A DNA stretch of 64,000 nt from Roseiarcus sp963779095 (lineage in GTDB: Bacteria; Pseudomonadota; Alphaproteobacteria; Rhizobiales; Beijerinckiaceae). Numbering within the stretch: position 1 is the first letter of the stretch; every line of letters starts with the position of its first letter. This document shows, piece after piece, positions 8,073 through 17,868 of the stretch. The position numbers and the translations under genes were made by a program. The DNA is taken from positions 372,001 to 436,000 of the forward strand of contig CAVZWU010000011.1 in assembly GCA_963779095.1 (NCBI GenBank), read 5' to 3'. The notes below the pieces were generated by a model that did not search any database, was not told the origin of the DNA, and saw only the letters and a program-made list of their open reading frames with translations.

Positions 8073-9586
8073 TCAGGTTTCACTGTCAACACCAGGTCCG
8101 TGCGTCAGGTCACGAATACGCGGATAGAGTTTGCGAAACGTGGCGTAGCGCCTTCCGTAGACGGCCGCATTGTTGAAGTCCGGCTCAATTGTGTATGCGG
8201 CAGGGTTCCAACACTTGATCGAGGACCTGGAAACGCCGCCGATCGCAAGTCTCGCCAGAAAGGCGTCGCCATAGGAGGCGCCGATGCTGATCTCCCGCAC
8301 CTCCTGCCTGAGGCCCGAGGCGTCGGACGTGGTCTGTGTCCAGATCCGGTTTCGCAGTCCCCCGCCGACTGCGACGATTGTTCGAGGGCGGCGCGCCGGC
8401 CTCGGCGTAAGTGTCGAAGATGTGGTTGGTCGCGAAGGCGATGCCCTCAAGGAGAGCCCGGTACATATCCGCGCGCGTATGCGCCAAAGTCAGACCGATG
8501 ATGGCGCCTTTCGCATTCGGATCGTGGATCGGCGTCCGTTCGCCGGAGAAATAGGGGAGAAAAATAAGTCCGTTGGCGCCTGGCGGCGATGCTTCAGCCT
8601 CCGCCGCCAGCGCGGCCATCGCCGCCTCCGGACTTAGGTCTCGGGCAAATTGATCGGCGAACCAATGGGTGAGCGTCCCGCTAGTCGCAAGGCCGGCCAT
8701 GCAGGCGTACTGGCCGGCGAACAGCCACGGCGCATGCCAAAGCCGCGGATCCCTGATGCGTTCGGAACCGATCCGGATCGTGAAGATCGTCGAGCCGTAC
8801 ATCAGCATCAGTTTCGCCCGCGTCCAAGACGCCGACGCTGATCGCCTCCGCCGCCGCGTCGATCGTCCCCACGATTACCGGCGTTCCAAACGCAAGGCCA
8901 GTTTCTTCCGCGGCCTGACGGGTGACGCCGCCCGCGATCTCCGTCGTCCAGGCGATCTCCGGCAAACGCTCAAGCTCGGTGATGTCCGGCGCGAGCGCGT
9001 CGCTCCACGCTCGCCTTTTCGATGTCATAGAGCGGCGCGACGTTGGAAGCGCTGTAATGATCGGTGACGAAACGGCCGGTCAGCCGATGGACGAGGAAGC
9101 GATGTCGAGTTGAGGAACATTCCGCGCCTTGGCGTAGATGTCCGGCCGGTTGCGCTTGAGCCACAGGATCTTCGGACCGACGGCCTGCGAAGTCAGCGCG
9201 TTGCCGCTGTGCGAGAGGATGCGATCGGCGCCGATGCGGGCGGTCAGATCCTCGATCTCACGGGCGGCGCGGGTGTCCACGCCATAAAGCACGGCGTTCA
9301 TGAGCGGCGCGCCGTCTGCGTCGACGGGCAGCATGCATGGGCCGATCGCGCTCGCGCCGACAGCCTTCACCTCCGATGCTCGGAGCCCGCTGTCGGCAAG
9401 GAGCTTTCGACTGAGCCAGACGAAATCGGCCCACCAATCTTCATCGGCGCGATGCTCAGCCCAGCCTGCGCGCGGCACGATGAGCTCATGCGGGCGAGCC
9501 GCGCTCGCCAACACCCGGCCTTCGGCGTCGACGAGAACGCCTTTCGATTCGTATGTCCCGATGTCAATGCCGAGGGTGGCGCTCAT
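8073..9586 (-). pseudogene. FGGY-family carbohydrate kinase (xylulokinase-like), multiply frameshifted
   Basis: The start reads MSATLGIDIGTYESKGVLVD, the phosphate-1 loop of FGGY kinases, and continues to NALTSQAVGPKILWLKRNRP. Further blocks in other frames give FLVHRLTGRFVTDHYSASN, VIVGTIDAAAEAISVGV, LIFLPYFSGERTPIHDPNAK, IAFATNHIFDTYAEAGAP and finally IVAVGGGLRN with the end LYPRIRDLTHG. Every expected region of a roughly 500-residue kinase is present, but four frame changes (near 9090, 9000, 8700 and 8400) are needed. It overlaps the M42 gene stop by four bases (ATGA), so it is the last gene of the operon from 14.6 kb. The substrate is unknown. It is either a recent pseudogene or a victim of indel errors. 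Confidence 0.75.
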
Positions 9587-10705
9587 TCCGGATAGTCGTC
9601 GCGATTGAGGCTGAAGTCAGCCTCAATGCTCGAGAGTCCGGCGACGAGGAGCGTCGAGAGGCTTACAAGATCGGAAAGATCGCAGACCTCCAGAGCCGAA
9701 TGCGTGTAGCGGCAAGGGAAGCCGAGGTCGATCGCGGCGACGCCGTGATGGACAAGCTGCACATAGGAAGAGTTGGTGAGCACGCCGACTTGCGCACTGC
9801 GCTGCAGCGGCAGACCCGCTTGCTCCGCAGCGCGTTCAAAAAGCGAGACGAGCGCGGGATGCGGAATCGTGCCGTTCAACGTGCCGCGTCCATGGAAGCT
9901 GTAGAGGCTCATGCCGGGCCCGCCGCCGAGCGCAAGGTCGCCGCGCGCCTGCATATCGGGCGTATCGGTCGCGAGCATGAGATCGAGCTGGATGGCGATA
10001 TCGGGCTTCAGCGCCTGCGCCGCGGGCATCGCGCCGCGCAGATTGTATTCTTCCTGGGTCGAGAAGACGAAATGGATCGTCGGTCGTTGACGAGAGGGCG
10101 CGAGCAGCCGCGCGACCTCCACGATGACCGCGCAGCCGGCGCGATCGTCGACCGAGGTTCCGGCGATCTTGTCTTCAGCGAGCGCGAATGCTTTCGGCGC
10201 ATAGACCACGGGCGAACCGATCTTGACGCCCGCGGATAAGGCGGCTTCGGCGCTTGAGAAGCCGGCGTCGACGAGGATCTCCTGGTAGGGGACGACACGG
10301 TACTTTTCCTCAGGGCTGGTCGCATGGTGGCTCTTGTTGCCGACGACCGCGCGGATGTCGCGGCCCTCGCCAACGCAGATGAGAAGCTCCTGAGCGGCGA
10401 GCGCCCGTTCAGGGACCCCGCCGAGACGCTCGAGACGGAGGAACCCGCTCGCCTCGATTTTCCGGACGACCAATCCGAGCTGGTCCATATGGGCGAAGAG
10501 CATCACGCTCGGCCGGCTCGGAGTCGCCTTCAGCGGTGGCGATCAAATTGCCGAGCCGATCGGTCGTCGCAGGGAGGCCCAAACCCGCCATTTCGGCGGC
10601 GAGGCGCCGGCGCACGCGGCCTTCGTGCCCGCTAAGGCCAGGGATCAGCATAAGCTCCATCGTGAGCGCCCGAAGGCGGTCGCGCGACGGACCGGCGCCA
10701 GGCAC
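9583..10705 (-). CDS. M42-family aminopeptidase-like protein (FrvX/SgcX type), frameshifted
   Basis: The N-terminal part reads MELMLIPGLSGHEGRVRRRL and RLGNLIATAEG. After a frameshift near 10510-10530 the rest contains LFAHMDQLGLVV, VDDRAGCAVIVE, STQEEYNLRGA and FPCRYTHS. These are the metal-binding His, Asp, Glu-Glu and final His of the M42 co-catalytic zinc peptidases. Members such as FrvX and SgcX sit in sugar operons, and their real substrates are often unknown. The GTG at 10705 lies 12 bases after the permease stop, and the end overlaps the kinase start by four bases. A glycopeptide or conjugate carried by the transporter is a possible substrate, which is inference. Confidence 0.8.
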
Positions 10706-10717
10706 TGGATGCCCCGA

Positions 10718-11615
10718 CTATTTGCCCGCTCCCGCGGTGAGGCCCATGACGATATAGCGCTCGAGGAAAATGCCGATGAGCAGGAGCGGCGTGATCGCCG
10801 CCGTCGCGAGCGCCGCGATCGTCCACCAGTTGATGCCGGACGAGCCCGTCTGGCTCGCCACCATCACGGGCAGGGTCTGCGCGTCGAAGCTTGTCAGAAG
10901 CGAGGCGAAGAAATACTCGTTCCAGCAGAGAACGAGCGAGAGGATGAAGGCCGCGACCATCCCCGGCAGCGCGATCGGAAGGACGATGCGGAGGAACGCG
11001 CCCCAGGTCGTGCAGCCGTCGACCAGCGCGGCCTGCTCCATCTCCGAACGGGATGGTGTCGAACTGGTCGCGCATCACCCAGATCACGATCGGCAGAACC
11101 ATCAACGTATAGACGAGGATGAGGCCGATGCGCGTGTCGAGCAGCGCCAGCTCTTTGTAGAGAACGAGAAACGGCAGCGCGAGGACGACTGGCGGCAGAA
11201 TGAGCTGCGAGACGAAGAAGAACGAGAGGTCCTTGTTGCGCCACGGGCCGAACTTGTAATCGAAACGGCTGAGCCCGTAGGCGGCGAGCGAGCCGATGAG
11301 AATTGCGAAAGCGGAGGCGCCGACCGAGCAGATGACGCTGTTGACGAACTTCTTTAAGAATTCATCCCTCACGTCCGAGGTCGCGAAGATCGTGTCGGGG
11401 GAAAGCCCGAGCGACTGCCATCCTTTCCAGGACGGCGCGAAATCGACCCATGGGATGAGGTGGCCCTGGACGACGTCGCGCCCGAGCTTCATCGAGGTCG
11501 AGAGCGTCCAGTAGATCGGGAAAAGCGCGATGAACGTCCAGAGGATGAGGAGCGCGTAAACGATCGTTTTGCCGCCGAAGCGCGCGACCCAGGACGCCAG
11601 CGACTCCAGGTTCAA
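10718..11615 (-). CDS. CUT1 sugar ABC transporter permease (MalG type), frameshifted
   Basis: The first membrane segment is YALLILWTFIALFPIYWTLS, followed by further segments such as ILPPVVLALPFLVLY and LVYTLMVLPIVIWVM. A frameshift near 11040 separates these from the EAA loop EQAALVDGCTTWGAFLRIVLPIALPG, which docks the ATPase, and from the last two helices. Six helices in all match the MalG family of inner-membrane permeases. It follows the MalF-type permease by 39 bases and precedes the M42 gene. No ATPase gene belongs to this operon. Confidence 0.85.
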
Positions 11616-11654
11616 TCTGGCCCTCGTCCGCCGCCGAGTTCGCGATCGCGGTCG

Positions 11655-12802
11655 TCACAACGGTCTCTCCAGGACGTGCCAACCTTCCATTCCTTCGCGC
11701 GTCAGGTCATCTTCTGCATGTAGCGGTTGGCGACGCTTCAGGAGAAGCATGATGAAGATGATGATAATGACGAGATAGACCTCAGCCACCATCGTCGCAT
11801 AGCCGACATTCGAGCGATCGCGGTATTCGCGATAGACGAAGCTCGAGATCGTGTCGGTTGCGCCGGCAGGACCGCCCGACGTGACATTGATCACGATGTC
11901 CGCAAGCTTCAGTTCAAAGATGGTCCGCAGAATGATCGCGGTCACGCTTACCGGAAGCATGAGTGGAAACGTGATCTCCCAGAAGGATTGCCAGGCGTTC
12001 GCTCCATCAACCTTGGCGGCTTCTTTCACTTCATGCGGAAGCGCCTGCAAGCCAGCGAGCAGCAGGATCACCATGAACGGAATCCAGACCCAGGCGTCCA
12101 TGGCGATGATCGTCGGTCCGGGCGATCCAGGGGTCGGTGAAAAAAGCGACGTTCTCCCAGCCGAGCCATCTGGCGAAATTTGCGAGGGGCCCGAAGCGGT
12201 TTTCCATGAGCGACTTGCCGACCATCCAGCTTACCGCAACAGGACTGAGCATGAATGGCATGAGAAACGCGACGCGGAAAAACTTGCGCCCGCGGATGTC
12301 GGCGTTCAGCAGCAAGCGCAAGGCCGAAGGCGATCACGTACTGGACGAGCACAGTCAGCACATAGAAGACCATGTTGCCGAGCGCGTTCCAGAAATAGGA
12401 ATCGCCCCAAAGGGTGCGAAGATTGTCGAGTCCGTTGAAATGGTGGCCGACTGCGCGTTCAGATTCCAGTCGGTGAAGGCGATGTAGAGCCCAAAGAGCG
12501 TCGGGAAGATCACCATCGCCGCCGGTGAACAACAAGGCGGGCAGCACGAACAGCGTTTGCTTGCCGGCTTCGCCGTGCCGGAGGACTTGGCTCGACGCCG
12601 AGCGCCAAGGCCCAGAGCAAGAAAACATAGAGCGTCGGGCGCCAATCGACAAACCGCAACGAGACGAGGCCGAGCCCCGCCGCAGCTTGCAGAGCCGCAA
12701 CAACGATGAGCAACGCCGAAGCGAGACGAAAGATCCAGGCGCCGAGGGACGCCCGGCCCGGGAGGACATCATCGTGCGCCGCCTCAAGTTTTCCGCTGCT
12801 CA
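11655..12802 (-). CDS. CUT1 sugar ABC transporter permease (MalF type), several frameshifts
   Basis: Fragments in successive frames are continuous: an N-terminal membrane pair (IFRLASALLIVVAALQAAAG; PTLYVFLLWALALG), AMVIFPTLFGLYIAFTDWNL, NALGNMVFYVLTVLVQYVIA, FLMPFMLSPVAVSWMVGK, and the EAA region EVKEAAKVDGANAWQSFWEITFPLM ending in the last helices and KRRQPLHAEDDLTREG. At least three frame changes occur between 12050 and 12600. The likely start is a GTG at 12802. It forms the inner-membrane channel with the MalG-type neighbour; the sugar is unknown. The density of indels without other damage suggests assembly error. Confidence 0.75.
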
Positions 12803-12915
12803 CGGCGCGTTGTCCGTCTCGGCGAGCCGGCGGCTGAAAAATGGCGCGCGCGACCGATTGTCCGCATCGTTGATTGCGCGGCGGACGAACGATCGCGCGA
12901 GAAAGGACGGCTTGC

Positions 12916-14580
12916 TCAGGCAAGGCCCATCGCGATCCTATAGTACTTGACCTGGTTCTCCCGCCCGAGCTTGTCAGTCAGCTTCTCCCAGGCGGCCGCG
13001 ACATTGTCGGCGCCCTGCTGTGCGGTCTGCTTGCCCGCGAATGTCTTCTGCAGTTCATCCTCGGCAATGCTGTAGTACTGGAAGATGCCCGGGATGCGCG
13101 GCTCGATCGAGGAGTTCGGATGGTTGTACGACGTCGACTGCGAGTCCATGTAGGAGCCGATATACTTCCTGTCATAGCCGGCGAGCGCCCACAGATCGAG
13201 GTTGGTGTGGCTCTTCCGGTAGGGCTGGAAGCCGGACGGATAGGCCGCGGTCCACATCGACAGGTCCTTGCCGCCGAGATGCGCGGCCGCGCTCCACGCG
13301 GCCTTATGGCGTTTCTCGTCGCTGTCAACTCTCTTCATCACATAGATGCCCCAGCCAAGATAGGCCATGTTGGGGGCGACGTTAGGCCCGGTGGCCAGCT
13401 TCTCCCACTGACCCTTGCGGAAGTTGTACACGTCGTCGGAGGCGGGCAGGATGTCGAAGTCGAGCACGTCGCCGATCGTCGCCGTGTCGCTGGTCTTGGC
13501 GACGGTGCCGACGTCGCCCCACCACTCGAGCAGCGAGCCCGTGCCGGTCAGGAACTGCTGGAACGCGGTCGTGTTGGGATCGGCGTTGATCTGATCCGCG
13601 GGCTCGTTTGGGAGGGCGTCAACGACGTCCTGGATAGCGCGCACCCAGGCAGGGTTGTTGACCAGCGGCTTCATGTTCTCGTCGAACATCCAGTTCTTTT
13701 CGCCCGGATATTTCGCGTAGGCCGACGCGCGGCTCGCGGTGAAATAGAACTGGAACCCGCCCCACGGCTTCGGTTGATCGAGGAAGCCATAGACCTCCTT
13801 GCCCTTAACCTTCTTGCCCTTAAGGAACTTGGTGATCTGCTGCAATTGCTGCCAGGTCTTCGGCGGGCCCCAGTCCTTCAAGTCGGCCTTGTCCTTCCAG
13901 TCCGCCCATTGCTTGGCGAGACCGGAATCGCCGAACACGTCGGTGCGTCTGTTCATCGTGTGGCAGTCGCTGTCGATGCAGGTCCGATGGATCTTGCCGT
14001 TCCATGTGCCGACCGGCGGTTTGAGGTAGTTGACGTAGTCGTCGAAGTCGATCTGCGTCTTCACCCACTCGGGCATTTCCGAAAGCAGGTCCTTTACGCC
14101 CATGTCGCCTTCGAAGGGCGCGCCCATCTCGAGAATATCGAAGTCTGCGGTGCCGGTCGCGATCGACTGCTGCAGCCTTGCGTTGTAGTCGGCCTGCGCC
14201 AGATCGATCCATTTGATCGAGGCTCCCGTGTAGCTCTCCCACGGCTTCAGAAAACCGCGAAACAGGAAGTTATGGAGGTTCTGGTTGTTGAGCCCCATGA
14301 AAGAGAAGTCGACGCCGGCGAATTCGCCCTGCTTGACGTTGGCCTTGGTCGGCCCGAGGCAGAGAGCGCCGACCTTCTGCCAATCGGCGTCAGTCGGCGA
14401 GCCGTTGCCGGCGCCAGGGATCTTCATGATTTGAGAGACGACGCTGTCCTCAGCGAAGGACGGCGTGGACGACAGGACGGACGAGCTTGCGGCCAGCGCA
14501 GCGGCGCCCGCCGCTCCTTTTAGGACATCGCGCCGGCTTCTCTGCATCGCCATAAGCGTTTCGTAGACGTGCACACGCAT
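12916..14580 (-). CDS. Extracellular solute-binding protein, family 1, Tat-exported
   Basis: The ATG at 14580 has GGAGG eight bases upstream and gives a protein of about 554 residues. The N-terminus contains RSRRDVLKGAAGAAALAAS, a twin-arginine motif followed by a hydrophobic stretch and a cleavage-like SFAEDS, so it should be exported folded to the periplasm. The body has the pattern of large CUT1 binding proteins for oligosaccharides or polyols, with aromatic-rich segments such as WGGFQFYFTASR and LLEWWGD. It heads a minus-strand operon with two permeases. The substrate cannot be told from sequence. It is intact while the genes behind it are frameshifted. Confidence 0.88.
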   Translation of the reverse strand: MRVHVYETLMAMQRSRRDVLKGAAGAAALAASSSVLSSTPSFAEDSVVSQIMKIPGAGNGSPTDADWQKVGALCLGPTKANVKQGEFAGVDFSFMGLNNQNLHNFLFRGFLKPWESYTGASIKWIDLAQADYNARLQQSIATGTADFDILEMGAPFEGDMGVKDLLSEMPEWVKTQIDFDDYVNYLKPPVGTWNGKIHRTCIDSDCHTMNRRTDVFGDSGLAKQWADWKDKADLKDWGPPKTWQQLQQITKFLKGKKVKGKEVYGFLDQPKPWGGFQFYFTASRASAYAKYPGEKNWMFDENMKPLVNNPAWVRAIQDVVDALPNEPADQINADPNTTAFQQFLTGTGSLLEWWGDVGTVAKTSDTATIGDVLDFDILPASDDVYNFRKGQWEKLATGPNVAPNMAYLGWGIYVMKRVDSDEKRHKAAWSAAAHLGGKDLSMWTAAYPSGFQPYRKSHTNLDLWALAGYDRKYIGSYMDSQSTSYNHPNSSIEPRIPGIFQYYSIAEDELQKTFAGKQTAQQGADNVAAAWEKLTDKLGRENQVKYYRIAMGLA

Positions 14581-15049
14581 GAATTTTTCCTCCCTCTCGC
14601 GCCGCGTAACTCCGGACCCAAGCCCAGACGTTGCGCGGCGCTGCGCTCGCACTCAGCCAGCGCTCGGCTAACGCAGGGAGACAAGACTTAAGCGGGCGCT
14701 TCGCGGCAAGTCAATTACGCGCACCGTGGGCATTTGCCCGCTCGACGCCAAGCGCTTTGCGCAAGCGCCCGAGAATGCGGTCCCGTCCTTTTATCTCAAG
14801 TTCGACGCTGGCCTCGCGGGCCAAGCGGGAACACCATTCGTCCTCTGCGATACGCGACTTGTCGGGAGCGGTCGGGCCTTTCAGAGTTTTATTCGCGAGA
14901 CGACCAAGGGATCGTTCCGGAGTTTTCCCGCCAAGACTTGCGCGACATGGCGAGAATAGGGCACGGTTCTTGCGTTTGTCCGATCGTTCGCCGCGCCGGT
15001 TTCAAACGCGACGCGGCTCGGCCTCCGAACCAACCCGATGGAGCGCGGT
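14581..15049. promoter_or_regulatory. Divergent promoter region between two transporter operons
   Basis: This 469-base gap separates two divergently transcribed solute-binding-protein genes, so it must hold both promoters. Apart from the ribosome binding site of the minus-strand gene (GGAGG near 14588-14592) no clear promoter box, operator palindrome or riboswitch fold could be read. Open frames inside it look like chance frames. Confidence 0.5.
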
Positions 15050-15982
15050 ATGAAATCGACGATAAAGACCTTGGGCGCCTTGGCGCTGGCCGCAGCCGCG
15101 CTTGGAATGGCTGCGGCGAAGGCGCAGACAGTCGCGCTCGTCACGATTAACCAACAGGCGCTCTTCTTTAATCAAATCAACGACGGCGCGAAACAAGCGG
15201 CGGACAAGGCGGGCGCAAAGCTCGTCATCTTCAACGCCAACAACAACGCCGCGGCGCAGAACAGCGCGATCGAGGACTATATCGCCCAGAAGGTCGACGG
15301 CATCGTGCTCATCGCCATCGACGTGAACGGCGTCAAGCCCGCCGTCACGGCGGCGAAGAAGGCCGGCATTCCCGTCGTCGCGATCGACGCCCGCATTCCC
15401 GACGGCGATAATGCAGCTTTCATCGGCGTCGATAACAAGGGCGCAGGCGAAGAGATCGGCAAATATTTCGCCGACTACGTCAAGACCAAGATGGGCGGCT
15501 CCGCCAAGGTCGGCGTCGTTGGCGCGCTCAACTCCTTCATTCAGAACCAACGCCTGGATGGCTTCAAGGCGGCGGCTCAGGCGGATCCGGGCGTGAAATT
15601 CCTCGATACGGTCGATGGCCAGAACATCCAGGATGTGGCGCTCACGGCAGCCGAGAATCTGATGACCGCCAACCCCGACATGACCGCACTCTACGCCACC
15701 GGCGAGCCTGCGCTTGTCGGCGCCATCTCCGCCGTGACCAGCCAGCAGGCGACCGGCAAGGTCAAAGTCATCGGCTGGGACCTCACCGCCCAGGCGATTA
15801 AGGGTATAGACGAGGGCTGGATCGTCGCCGTCGTTCAGCAGGACCCCTTCCAGGAGGGCGTGGCGGGCGTTGAGACCGTGCTCAAGATCAAGAAGGGGGA
15901 GAAGGTCAACCCGAGCATCGACATTCCCGTCAGCATCGTGACCAAAGCAAATGTCGAGAGGTTCCGCAGCCTCTTCAAATAG
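15050..15982 (+). CDS. CUT2 sugar-binding protein (RbsB/FrcB-like)
   Basis: A 310-residue periplasmic protein. It begins MKSTIKTLGALALAAAALGM and ends its Sec signal peptide at AAAKAQ. The mature part starts VALVTINQQALFFNQINDG, and blocks such as FNANNNAAAQNSAIEDYIAQ and GIVLIAIDVNG are typical of peripla_BP_4 proteins for ribose, fructose, xylose or inositol. The ATG at 15038, four codons upstream, is a possible alternative start. An ATPase and a permease follow on the same strand, the FrcB-type set. It heads a seven-gene directon whose enzymes suggest a sugar or nucleoside-like substrate that is phosphorylated after uptake. Confidence 0.9.
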   Translation: MKSTIKTLGALALAAAALGMAAAKAQTVALVTINQQALFFNQINDGAKQAADKAGAKLVIFNANNNAAAQNSAIEDYIAQKVDGIVLIAIDVNGVKPAVTAAKKAGIPVVAIDARIPDGDNAAFIGVDNKGAGEEIGKYFADYVKTKMGGSAKVGVVGALNSFIQNQRLDGFKAAAQADPGVKFLDTVDGQNIQDVALTAAENLMTANPDMTALYATGEPALVGAISAVTSQQATGKVKVIGWDLTAQAIKGIDEGWIVAVVQQDPFQEGVAGVETVLKIKKGEKVNPSIDIPVSIVTKANVERFRSLFK

Positions 15983-16062
15983 GCCGGCTTGAACCGCCCC
16001 ACTGGGAAGGCTTCGGCGCCTCCCCGCTTGTCTCGCTCTTTCCGGAAGTTGAATCCAAGCGG

Positions 16063-16863
16063 ATGTTGACCGCCGACGCGCCGGTCCGGGTAAAGATGGA
16101 GGACATCGGCAAGTCCTTCGGCGCCATCAAGTCGCTCGACGGCGTCAACCTCGTCCTGCGGGCGGGCGAGGTTCTTGGGCTGGTCGGCGACAATGGCGCA
16201 GGAAAATCGACGCTGAGCAAGATCCTGTCCGGCGCGGTCATTCCCGATTCCGGCCGCATTCTTCTCGACGGCAGCGAAGTCCGTTTCGCGTCCCCCGCCG
16301 ACGCGCGGCGCCTGCGGGTCGAAATGGTGTATCAGGACCTGTCGCTCTGCGACACGATCGACGTCGCCGGCAACCTCCTGCTTGGCCGCGAGCCGCTCAG
16401 GCGCATCCTTGGCGTGCCGGTCATGGACAAGCGCAAGATGCACGCGGACGCCTCTCGAATGCTCGAGCGTCTGGGCATTCGCATGCCGAGCACGCGGCTC
16501 AAGGTCGAGAATTTTTCCGGCGGTCAGCGTCAGAGCATTGCGATCGGGCGCGCCGTGTCCTTCGGTCCCCTGGTCCTCGTCATGGACGAGCCGACGGCGG
16601 CCCTGGCGGTCGCGGAGGTCGACGCGGTGCTCGACCTCATTCGAAGAGTAAGCGCCAAGGGCGTGAGCGTCATTCTCATCACCCACCGGCTGCAGGATCT
16701 GTTCGTGGTCTGCGACCGCATCATGGTCCTCTACGAGGGCCGCAGCGTCGCCGAGCGGCTTATCGGCGACACGAATATAGAGGAGATCGTCAACCTTATC
16801 GTCGGGCGAAAATTCCGCTCGATCTCCGCTGGAGCGCTGGGCCGAGGGGAGGCGCGCTCTTGA
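16063..16863 (+). CDS. CUT2 ABC transporter ATP-binding protein, single domain (FrcA-like)
   Basis: A 266-residue ATPase with only one nucleotide-binding domain, unlike the fused double-domain RbsA. Walker A is GDNGAGKSTLSK, the Q-loop lies in EMVYQDLSLC, the signature is FSGGQRQSIAIGRA, Walker B is LVLVMDEPTAAL and the switch His is in LITHRLQD. All are canonical. The length and single domain match FrcA of the rhizobial fructose transporter. It would act as a homodimer on the cytoplasmic face. Its stop overlaps the permease start by four bases. Confidence 0.92.
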   Translation: MLTADAPVRVKMEDIGKSFGAIKSLDGVNLVLRAGEVLGLVGDNGAGKSTLSKILSGAVIPDSGRILLDGSEVRFASPADARRLRVEMVYQDLSLCDTIDVAGNLLLGREPLRRILGVPVMDKRKMHADASRMLERLGIRMPSTRLKVENFSGGQRQSIAIGRAVSFGPLVLVMDEPTAALAVAEVDAVLDLIRRVSAKGVSVILITHRLQDLFVVCDRIMVLYEGRSVAERLIGDTNIEEIVNLIVGRKFRSISAGALGRGEARS

Positions 16864-17852
16864 CGGCCATCGCAAGCCGCCCCGCGCTCGGCGATCGCGC
16901 CAGGCTGATCGTCCGCGACAACGGGGGCGTGCTCAGCATCGCGGCGTTTTTTATCGTGATGACCGTCACGTTCTCGCTGATCACCAAGACTTTTCTAACA
17001 GAGATCAATATCCTTAATATCCTGCGGCAGAGCGCGCCGCTCATGATCGTGGCGGTCGCGATGACCTTCGTGATCACGACTGCGGGGATAGACCTCTCGG
17101 TCGGCTCGGTACTGGCGCTTGTGAACGCGCTGGCGGCGATTTCGCTGCAGGCCGGTCTCTATTGGCCGCTGGTGGTCGTGTTGATGCTGGGGGTCGGGAT
17201 CGTTATCGGCCTCTTCCAGGGTTTCTTCATCGCCTATGAAGGCATTCCCGCCTTCGTCGTCACGCTTGCAGGCTTAAGCTCCATCCGGGGGACCGCCCTG
17301 CTTCTGACGAAAGGCTATTCGATCCCGATCGATCCTCAGAGCCCGTTCAACGCGATCGGGCGAGGCTGGATCTTTGGGTTGCCGATGCCGGCGATCATCG
17401 CCGTCGTCGCGCTGGCGATAGGCTTTTTCGTCTTCAATGAAACCACCTTCGGTCGGTATGTGACCGGGGTCGGCGCGAACGCCGAAGCCGTGCGGCGCGC
17501 GGGCGTCGACACCAAAAAGATCGCTGCCGCGGTCTATGCGCTGAGCGGATTTGCCGCCGCGGTGGCGGGGCTTATTATCGCCGCCCGGCTGGGAAGCGGC
17601 TCGTCCAACGCCGGCGGTGGATTCGAACTCGAGGTCATCGCCGCGGTCGTGCTGGGCGGAACCAGTCTGTTCGGCGGCCGCGGCACAATGCTCGGCACCA
17701 TGCTTGGCGCGCTGACCATTGCGGTGATCGGCAATGGTCTCATCCTCTATCATATGTCGCCGTTCATAACCCCGATCGTCGAGGGGTTCATCATTCTGAT
17801 CGCCATCTGGCTCAACTTCCGCCTGTTCCGGGCGGGACGGCAGGCCGGCTGA
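16860..17852 (+). CDS. CUT2 ABC transporter permease (RbsC/FrcC-like)
   Basis: A 330-residue membrane protein with eight to ten hydrophobic segments. It carries the BPD_transp_2 hallmarks AMTFVITTAGIDLSVGSVLA near residue 65-85 and VLGGTSLFGGRGTMLGTMLG near residue 270. The four-base overlap with the ATPase gene shows tight coupling. It forms the homodimeric channel of the transporter with the binding protein at 15050. It is intact, with no frame problems. Confidence 0.92.
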   Translation: MTAIASRPALGDRARLIVRDNGGVLSIAAFFIVMTVTFSLITKTFLTEINILNILRQSAPLMIVAVAMTFVITTAGIDLSVGSVLALVNALAAISLQAGLYWPLVVVLMLGVGIVIGLFQGFFIAYEGIPAFVVTLAGLSSIRGTALLLTKGYSIPIDPQSPFNAIGRGWIFGLPMPAIIAVVALAIGFFVFNETTFGRYVTGVGANAEAVRRAGVDTKKIAAAVYALSGFAAAVAGLIIAARLGSGSSNAGGGFELEVIAAVVLGGTSLFGGRGTMLGTMLGALTIAVIGNGLILYHMSPFITPIVEGFIILIAIWLNFRLFRAGRQAG

Positions 17853-17868
17853 AGAAAAGAGGGGGCAC

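Noticed and set aside
12874..14523. 549-residue plus-strand open frame
   Set aside because: Antisense of the Tat-exported binding protein; no start signal or motif.
14581..15049. TPP riboswitch ahead of the operon that ends with the TenA-like gene
   Set aside because: The conserved THI-box elements (CUGAGA, ACCUGAUCUGG-like) could not be found there or elsewhere near 15-21 kb.
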